From positions 3,265,001 through 3,329,000 of the forward strand of contig NZ_CP100470.1 in the NCBI RefSeq assembly GCF_030323145.1: a DNA stretch of 64,000 bases, read 5' to 3'. The notes below the pieces were generated by a model, which was not told the DNA's origin, made no database searches, and saw only the letters and a program-made list of their open reading frames with translations. Numbering within the stretch: position 1 is the first letter of the stretch; each line of letters starts with the position of its first letter. Source of the DNA: Mesorhizobium sp. C432A. Lineage in GTDB: Bacteria > Pseudomonadota > Alphaproteobacteria > Rhizobiales > Rhizobiaceae. The position numbers and the translations under genes are program-made. Shown piece after piece: positions 58,792 through 64,000 of the stretch.

Positions 58792-59936
58792 GACAGCTTC
58801 CCTTTCTGCTGCGGTTCGTTCGGCATCGAGATGACGACCTTTGTGCCCGGGCCGGCGTCGCGCCATTCGATGTCGGCATGCAACTGACGGGCAAGCGACT
58901 TGATCAGCCGCATGCCAAAAGAAGCATCGCCACTGGCCTCGGCCATGCCGACGCCGTCATCGGAAACCTCGATGTTGAAGTGGCCGTCGGGCTGGCTCAT
59001 CTTGATGCCGATGCGCCCCGCGGTGGTGCCGTCCGGCTTTGCCTTGAAGGCGTGCTTCAGCGCGTTGGTGACAAGCTCATTGACCATCAAGGCAACAGGC
59101 GTGGCTTTTTCGGCCGGAATGACGATGGGTTCGAGGTCCAGCGTCGGCTTGATCTCGGCGCGTCCGGATGCGGTCAGCAGGTCGGTGACCAGATCCCTGG
59201 CGAAATCCGAGACATCGAAGCGGCTGACATCCTTTGACTGGTAGAGACGGCGATGCACCGTGCTCAGCGCCTCGATGCGCTCCAGCATGGTGGTCAGCGA
59301 TCGCTTTGTCGCTTCATCCTTGATTGCCCGGCTTTGCATGATGATCAGCGAGGAGATCATCTGCAGGTTGTTTTTCACCCGATGGTCGACCTCGTGCAGC
59401 AGCGTGGTCTGCGCCTCAAGGGCGGCCTCAAGCTCGCGTGTGCGTTCCTTGACAGCCTTTTCAAAACGGTTCTTGTCGGCGGTGATGCGATCCTCGGAGC
59501 GCTTGCGATCGGAGACGTCGAGCTGTGAGGCAAAGAAGAACAGGAGTTCGCCTTTGTCGTTGGAAACCGGGCTGATGTAGAGCGCATTCCAGAATGTCGA
59601 GCCGTCCTTGCGGTAGTTCAACAGATCGATGGCGATATCGGTTCCCGCTGCTATCGCGTCGCGCACGCTAGCCACAGCTGCCTTGTCTGTCTCTGGCCCC
59701 TGCAGGAAGCGGCAGTTCTTGCCCATGACCTCGTCGCGCTCGTAGCCGGTCAGGCGCAGGAACGCGTCATTGGCAAAGACGATCGGATTGTCCGCTTGAC
59801 GGGGATCGGTGATGACCATCGACATGCGGGTGGCGCGGATGGCGGCCGCGAACGGATCGCCCTTGCCGTGCTCGGCATGCAGATTGTCCGTCATGTGCCA
59901 TGCGTCGGCCGGTTCCCTGGTCCTTTTCCAATCCAT
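58788..59936 (-). CDS. LOV-domain blue-light histidine kinase (HisKA_2 type)
   Basis: 382-residue sensor kinase without membrane segments. A PAS/LOV domain (about 30-145) carries the flavin-adduct cysteine C75 in [13 protein letters not shown] and the FMN-contact [19 protein letters not shown] short coiled linker ([20 protein letters not shown]) leads to HisKA_2 with H185 in [11 protein letters not shown]. The HATPase domain has [12 protein letters not shown] and SDDGVGM. Related LOV kinases are known in Brucella and Caulobacter. The start at 59936 follows GGAGTG. Its own response regulator is downstream. Confidence 0.92.
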   Translation of the reverse strand: MDWKRTREPADAWHMTDNLHAEHGKGDPFAAAIRATRMSMVITDPRQADNPIVFANDAFLRLTGYERDEVMGKNCRFLQGPETDKAAVASVRDAIAAGTDIAIDLLNYRKDGSTFWNALYISPVSNDKGELLFFFASQLDVSDRKRSEDRITADKNRFEKAVKERTRELEAALEAQTTLLHEVDHRVKNNLQMISSLIIMQSRAIKDEATKRSLTTMLERIEALSTVHRRLYQSKDVSRFDVSDFARDLVTDLLTASGRAEIKPTLDLEPIVIPAEKATPVALMVNELVTNALKHAFKAKPDGTTAGRIGIKMSQPDGHFNIEVSDDGVGMAEASGDASFGMRLIKSLARQLHADIEWRDAGPGTKVVISMPNEPQQKGKLS

Positions 59937-60196
59937 GCTTTCACTCCAAGCCGTTTTTCAGGGGTCACAACGGCTTAGACGTGGAATTGGTTCAATCTTG
60001 ATCTTCTTGTCGCAGGCAGCCGTTTGCGAAACCGAATCGCCGGTTGCGCAAACTGTCGAAATGAACGGTTTTTGAAGGTTGTCGGATGTAGCCGATTCGC
60101 TGAAAGCAGGGCTGGCGCCGACCTATAGAAATGATCAGGTCGCAATGGTCCGTGGCGGCGCTCGCCGGTGGCGGCTTTCTCAGAACAGCGGAAACA

Positions 60197-60394
60197 TCAG
60201 GCGTGGCCACGCTTCATGCGCGCCTGCTTCAGGATGGCGCGCCAGCGGATCATGTCGAAGGGGATAGGCTCGTTGTTGTTGGCGATGTGGAAGATCTCGT
60301 TGTTGACGTTCTTCAACGAGCGCCAGAAATCATAGTCGGTGATGCGCGGATCGGCAGCCAGCCTGTCCACCTCGACCTTGATGTCGGTTTTCAT
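60197..60394 (-). CDS. Conserved small protein, 65 residues
   Basis: Begins MKTDIKVEVDRLAADPRITDYDFWRSLKNVNNEIF. No membrane segment or signal. It is rich in charged and aromatic residues, suggesting a compact soluble helical protein. The basic end (RWRAILKQARMKRGHA) could bind nucleic acid or a partner. AGGAACG precedes the ATG on the minus strand. I recognise no family and give no function. Located between the LOV kinase and the thioesterase. Confidence 0.55.
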   Translation of the reverse strand: MKTDIKVEVDRLAADPRITDYDFWRSLKNVNNEIFHIANNNEPIPFDMIRWRAILKQARMKRGHA

Positions 60395-60540
60395 GCACGT
60401 TCCTCGAACCGCCTGTTGCCCGCCGCCCGCGTCGCAACTCGCATGGCACCGTTCTCAAACGGTCAGCTGAGTCGTTCAATGGCCCAAATGGCTTGTTCAC
60501 GTTAAAACCTTGGTAAGGTTAACGCGGGCGCGGCAGCGCT

Positions 60541-61026
60541 TCAAGCGGTCCTGCGGCGAATACCGATCGAACGGCCGGCCCGCTCGGGCATCGGCAGTGC
60601 AGAATGGGCGGCGCGCATGGCTTCCACCTTGGCCTGCACATCGGCGGGGAAGGGCGCGACTTTCGGCCCGGACATGTCGACATGCAGCGACAGGGTTTCG
60701 GAAGTGGCGGCGAGCCAGCCATCGACATGGCGGATTTCCTGGTAGGCCCGCAGCCGCTTGTCGTCGTGATCGATCAGCTGGAAGGATACGACGACCTTGT
60801 GTTCGAGGTGCAGTTCCTGGACATAGCAAACATGGACTTCGGCCGTGTAGATGGTCAGGCGCCGCTCTTCGACATAGTCCAGCCCCATGCCCATCGCCTC
60901 GAACGCCTCATCCGAGCAGCGGTCGAACAACACGTTGTAATAGGCCATGTTGAGATGGCCGTTGTAGTCGATCCAGTCCTTCTCGATGTCCATCGGTTTG
61001 GAAACGAAGGGGGCAGGGATGCGCAT
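60541..61026 (-). CDS. Acyl-CoA thioesterase, 4HBT/hotdog family
   Basis: 161-residue single hotdog domain. The N-terminal WIDYNGHLNMAYYNVLFDRCSDEAF contains the catalytic Asp/Glu-type residue region (D-x-N-G-H-x-N-x-x-Y) of the 4-hydroxybenzoyl-CoA thioesterase type. ETLSLHVDMSGPKVAPFP and the R-rich end complete the sheet. Substrate unknown; carnitine-linked thioesterases (LcdQ-like) show a similar pattern. Divergent from the GlcD-like gene. Confidence 0.82.
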   Translation of the reverse strand: MRIPAPFVSKPMDIEKDWIDYNGHLNMAYYNVLFDRCSDEAFEAMGMGLDYVEERRLTIYTAEVHVCYVQELHLEHKVVVSFQLIDHDDKRLRAYQEIRHVDGWLAATSETLSLHVDMSGPKVAPFPADVQAKVEAMRAAHSALPMPERAGRSIGIRRRTA

Positions 61027-61128
61027 GGAAACTTCCTTGTTCTGGTGCTGGACAGAGCGCGGCAGTCGAGACTACGCATCCATAATCGCATAACAAGCGT
61101 GGACGCTGGTCCATTCGCGGAGGAATTC

Positions 61129-62538
61129 ATGGCTCTGAGCGACCTCAATCCGGTCGAACGCAACGAGGAAGGCATCGCCGCCGTGCTCGGCATTCTCAAG
61201 CAGCAGCTCGGCGAACGCTTCCAGACAGGCGCGGCGATCCGCTCGCAGCATGCGCATACCACCACCTATATTCCGACGCAGGCGCCTGACGGTGTCGCGT
61301 TCCCGGAGACGACAGAAGAGGTGCAGGAGATCGTACGTGCCTGCGCCGCGCACCGCGTGCCGGTCATCGCCTTCGGCGTCGGTTCCTCGCTGGAGGGCCA
61401 CACCAACGCGCCGGGTGGCGGCATCTCGGTCGACACCTCGCGCATGAACCGCATCCTGTCGGTCAACCCCGAGGATCTCGACTGCACGGTCGAGCCTGGC
61501 GTAACGCGCGAGGATTTGAATCGGCACCTGCGCGATACCGGCCTGTTCTTCCCCATCGATCCCGGCGCCAATGCTTCGCTCGGCGGCATGGCGGCAACGC
61601 GGGCCTCCGGCACCAATGCGGTGCGCTACGGCACGATGCGTGAAAACGTGCTGTCGCTGACGGCCGTCATGGCCGATGGCGAGACGGTGACGACCGGCAA
61701 GCGGGCGAAAAAGAGTTCGGCCGGCTACGATCTGACGCGGCTTCTGGTCGGCTCGGAAGGCACGCTCGGCATCATCACCTCGCTGACCTTGAAGCTGCAA
61801 GGCATTCCGCAGGCGATCTCCGGCGGCGTCTGCCCGTTTCCAAACCTCGAGGCGGCCTGCAACGCGGTCATCGCGACCATCCAGATGGGCATTCCGGTGG
61901 CGCGGATCGAACTGGTCAATGGACTGCAGATGCGGGCGATGAAGAATTACTCGAAGCTCGATTATCCCGAGAGCCCGTGCCTGTTCGTCGAGTTCCACGG
62001 CAGCGATGCCGGCGTCGCCGAACAGGCCGAGACCTTCGGTGCCATTGCTGAAGACAATGGCGGCGGGCCATTCCTTTGGACCAGCGTCGCCGAGGAGCGC
62101 ACGAAACTCTGGAAAGCCAGGCACGATGCTTATTGGGCGTCACTGACGCTACGGCCGGGCGCCAAGGGCCTTTCGACCGATGTCTGCGTGCCGATCTCGC
62201 GGCTGGCCGAATGCGTTGCCGAAACCGAGGCCGACATTGCCGAGATGGGCCTGGTTGCGCCGATCGTCGGCCATGCCGGCGACGGCAATTTCCATGTGCT
62301 GGTGCTGATGGACGTCAACGACCCCAAAGAGATCGCGCTGGCGGAGAAATTCGTCTCGCGGCTGAACATGCGGGCGATCGCCATGGACGGCACCTGCACC
62401 GGCGAACACGGCATCGGCCAGGGCAAGATCGGCTTCCTGCGCCATGAGCTCGGCCATGGTGTCGACATCATGCGCTCCATAAAAAAAGCGCTCGACCCGC
62501 AAGACATCATGAACCCGGGCAAGATATTACCTGCATAG
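61129..62538 (+). CDS. FAD-binding oxidase, GlcD/D-lactate dehydrogenase family
   Basis: 469-residue flavoprotein of the VAO/PCMH fold. PVIAFGVGSSLEGHTNAPGGGISVDTSRMNRIL forms the FAD pyrophosphate region, followed by GMAATRASGTNAVRYGTMRENVL. DLTRLLVGSEGTLGIITSLTLKL and, at the C-terminus, GHAGDGNFHVLVLMD and GTCTGEHGIGQGK are glycolate/D-lactate dehydrogenase signatures. Family members oxidise 2-hydroxy acids. ATG 61129 follows GGAGGAATTC. No glcE/glcF partner lies nearby, so D-lactate dehydrogenase is more likely than glycolate oxidase. Confidence 0.9.
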   Translation: MALSDLNPVERNEEGIAAVLGILKQQLGERFQTGAAIRSQHAHTTTYIPTQAPDGVAFPETTEEVQEIVRACAAHRVPVIAFGVGSSLEGHTNAPGGGISVDTSRMNRILSVNPEDLDCTVEPGVTREDLNRHLRDTGLFFPIDPGANASLGGMAATRASGTNAVRYGTMRENVLSLTAVMADGETVTTGKRAKKSSAGYDLTRLLVGSEGTLGIITSLTLKLQGIPQAISGGVCPFPNLEAACNAVIATIQMGIPVARIELVNGLQMRAMKNYSKLDYPESPCLFVEFHGSDAGVAEQAETFGAIAEDNGGGPFLWTSVAEERTKLWKARHDAYWASLTLRPGAKGLSTDVCVPISRLAECVAETEADIAEMGLVAPIVGHAGDGNFHVLVLMDVNDPKEIALAEKFVSRLNMRAIAMDGTCTGEHGIGQGKIGFLRHELGHGVDIMRSIKKALDPQDIMNPGKILPA

Positions 62539-62558
62539 CCGAAATGTGAGGAGCGGCA

Positions 62559-63038
62559 ATGGATACCCTGATTATAAGGGCATCGCTTGGCAAGACACTG
62601 TTACTGCTGTCGGCCAGCCTCTTCTTTGTCCTGGCCTGCGCTTTCCTGATTTATGTCTCCGAGGACGGCGACACCGCCGGCCTTTGGTGGTGCGTGGCCT
62701 TTTTCGGGCTGGTCGCGTTGGTGTTTGCCTGGCAGCTTGTGCGGCCGCAGATTCTGGTGCTGAACGGACAAGGTTTCAGTCTCGGCGGAGGCCTTGTTCG
62801 ATCGCCCAACCTGGTCCCCTGGAAGAATATCGAAAGCTTCTTCGTCGTCCATCGCCGGCGCAGGATAGGCGATATGATCGGGTACAATTTCGCACCGGGG
62901 GTCAAGAAAAGCTCCGTCATGGGCAGCGTGACCAAAAGCCTCGGCGCCGAAGCCGCATTACCGCAGGGCTGGACATTGTCGCCCGAGGAGATGGTGGTGC
63001 TGCTGAACGAATATCGCCGACGGGCCATGGCAGGATAG
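62559..63038 (+). CDS. Membrane protein of unknown function (STM3941-like)
   Basis: 159 residues with two hydrophobic helices at about 13-33 (LLLLSASLFFVLACAFLIYV) and 45-63. They are followed by a soluble PH-like domain (QILVLNGQGFSLGGGLVRSPNLVPWKNIESFFVVHRRR). This layout is like small STM3941-type proteins. Start ATG 62559 after GAGGAGCGGCA. No function can be stated. Downstream of the FAD oxidase by 20 bases, so co-transcription is likely. Confidence 0.65.
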   Translation: MDTLIIRASLGKTLLLLSASLFFVLACAFLIYVSEDGDTAGLWWCVAFFGLVALVFAWQLVRPQILVLNGQGFSLGGGLVRSPNLVPWKNIESFFVVHRRRRIGDMIGYNFAPGVKKSSVMGSVTKSLGAEAALPQGWTLSPEEMVVLLNEYRRRAMAG

Positions 63039-63195
63039 TCTCTTGCGCACAGGCCGGACCGCGGTCAAAGGCGTCCAAAAATCTCTGCTCTTCCAGATAC
63101 ATCAGAGATCAAGCAACTCTGGATGAATTGCCTCTTTATCGACACGCTGATGCGGGTAGAGTGCGGCTGACTTTCAATCAACCCGTTCGGAGCTG

Positions 63196-64000
63196 ATGCT
63201 CGCACGCCTGTTCGTGATCTTCGGTGGCTTGTTTGTGCTGGTGCTGGTTGCGGCGCTGGTGGTGCCGTATTTTGTCGATTGGACCGGGTACCGCGCCCAA
63301 TTCGAGCGCGAGGCGAGCGCCATTCTCGGCCGCAAGGTGACGGTGCAAGGCGACGCCACGGCGCGGCTGTTGCCGTTCCCCTCGGTGACCTTCTCAAACG
63401 TCACGGTCGCCGGCGGCCCCGGCGGCCAGCCGGCAATGACCGTCGAGACCTTTTCGATGGACGCGGAACTGGCGCCGTTCCTGCGCGGCGAAGTGCTGAT
63501 TTTCGACATGCGGCTGGTGCATCCGAAGGCGACGATCGACATCGCCGATAACGGCACGGTCGACTGGGCGATACGGCCGTCCTCGCCCTTCGATCTCAAC
63601 CAGATCTCGATCGAGAAGCTCACGGTGACGGAGGGAGAAATTGCGCTCCGCCATGCCGCAGGCGGGCGCAGCCATCTGATTTCCGAGATCAATTCGACCA
63701 TCTCTGCCAAGTCGCTGGCCGGGCCGTGGCGCATGGACGGAACGTTGCTGCTCGACGGACTGCGTTCGACGGTTGCGGCTTCGACCGGCAAGGCCGAAGG
63801 CAGCGGCCAGATGCGGCTGAGGCTCAAGGTCGATCCCGATGCCTATCCACTGGTCATCGAAACCGACGGCAATGCAGGCATCGTCAATGGGGCTGCCGTC
63901 TATTCCGGCCAGTTCAAGATTTCCGGCAACGACAAGAATTCGGCTACGCTGCGCGGCAGCGATGGTGAGGTTGTCGAGATCAATACGGGCAAGGTCAGCG
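63196..64000 (+). CDS. AsmA family protein, N-terminal part (runs off the window)
   Basis: At least 268 residues, incomplete at the right edge. One N-terminal helix (MLARLFVIFGGLFVLVLVAALVVPYFV) is followed by DWTGYRAQFEREASAILGRKVTVQGDATARLLPFPSVTFSNVTVAG. This is the usual start of AsmA-like proteins, which span the periplasm and take part in phospholipid transport and outer-membrane assembly. Repeated beta-strands with the pattern of the AsmA N-terminal domain continue to the end. The GGAG before the ATG at 63196 is close (about 3-4 bases). Confidence 0.85.
   Translation, partial: MLARLFVIFGGLFVLVLVAALVVPYFVDWTGYRAQFEREASAILGRKVTVQGDATARLLPFPSVTFSNVTVAGGPGGQPAMTVETFSMDAELAPFLRGEVLIFDMRLVHPKATIDIADNGTVDWAIRPSSPFDLNQISIEKLTVTEGEIALRHAAGGRSHLISEINSTISAKSLAGPWRMDGTLLLDGLRSTVAASTGKAEGSGQMRLRLKVDPDAYPLVIETDGNAGIVNGAAVYSGQFKISGNDKNSATLRGSDGEVVEINTGKVS

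Overview
The window looks like chromosomal DNA of a Rhizobiales alphaproteobacterium, most probably Mesorhizobium or a close relative. GC content is high (about 62-64% by eye) and codons strongly prefer G or C at third positions. The division and cell-wall (dcw) cluster is followed by lpxC, bamD, recN and ligA, and the gaps carry several short inverted repeats of rhizobial type. The genus is my inference from protein similarity recalled from memory, not from a search.

Layout. 1-1158: RNase P RNA (rnpB) and a ParDE-type toxin-antitoxin pair with a dyad operator. 1167-2282: a PLP-dependent Cys/Met enzyme on the minus strand. 2469-22807: a complete dcw cluster, mraZ-rsmH-ftsL-ftsI-murE-murF-mraY-murD-ftsW-murG-murC-murB, a 302-bp gap, then ddl-ftsQ-ftsA-ftsZ and lpxC. 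Most of its genes overlap by 1-4 bases. 23070-28839: bamD, recN, ligA and a DUF2461 protein. 28862-43823: a mixed accessory and housekeeping stretch with two SDR dehydrogenases, AzlCD, aminopeptidase P, PrmA, Sco, CreA, a left-handed beta-helix acetyltransferase, an iron-permease-family protein, TMEM175, MFS and MATE transporters, an L,D-transpeptidase and a phytase-like esterase. 43985-50193: a LacI-controlled carbohydrate cluster (regulator divergent from oxidoreductase, isomerase and a three-gene ABC importer). 50511-64000: UvrD-type helicase with an in-frame repeat insertion, DUF2059 protein, membrane PQQ dehydrogenase, dienelactone hydrolase, a blue-light (LOV) histidine kinase with its response regulator, a thioesterase, a GlcD-like FAD oxidase, a membrane protein and the start of an AsmA-family gene.

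How the genes work together. The dcw genes make the UDP-MurNAc-pentapeptide precursor (murB, murC, murD, murE, ddl, murF), transfer it to lipid (mraY, murG) and build the septum (ftsL, ftsI, ftsW, ftsQ, ftsA, ftsZ). lpxC and bamD add outer-membrane synthesis. Control appears to act at two points. Candidate MraZ boxes lie over a promoter upstream of mraZ. A dense cluster of eight GANTC (CcrM methylation) sites lies in the gap upstream of ddl-ftsQAZ. The sugar cluster is probably induced when its substrate releases LacI from two adjacent operators.

The most notable observations are the GANTC cluster, the 10-bp-phased MraZ boxes, the repeat domesticated inside the helicase gene, the LOV kinase/regulator pair, the tandem dyads upstream of the dienelactone hydrolase gene and the near-perfect palindrome between the TMEM175 and MFS genes. 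I found no CRISPR array, prophage, complete insertion sequence or tRNA gene. No wholly new multi-gene system could be established from sequence alone.
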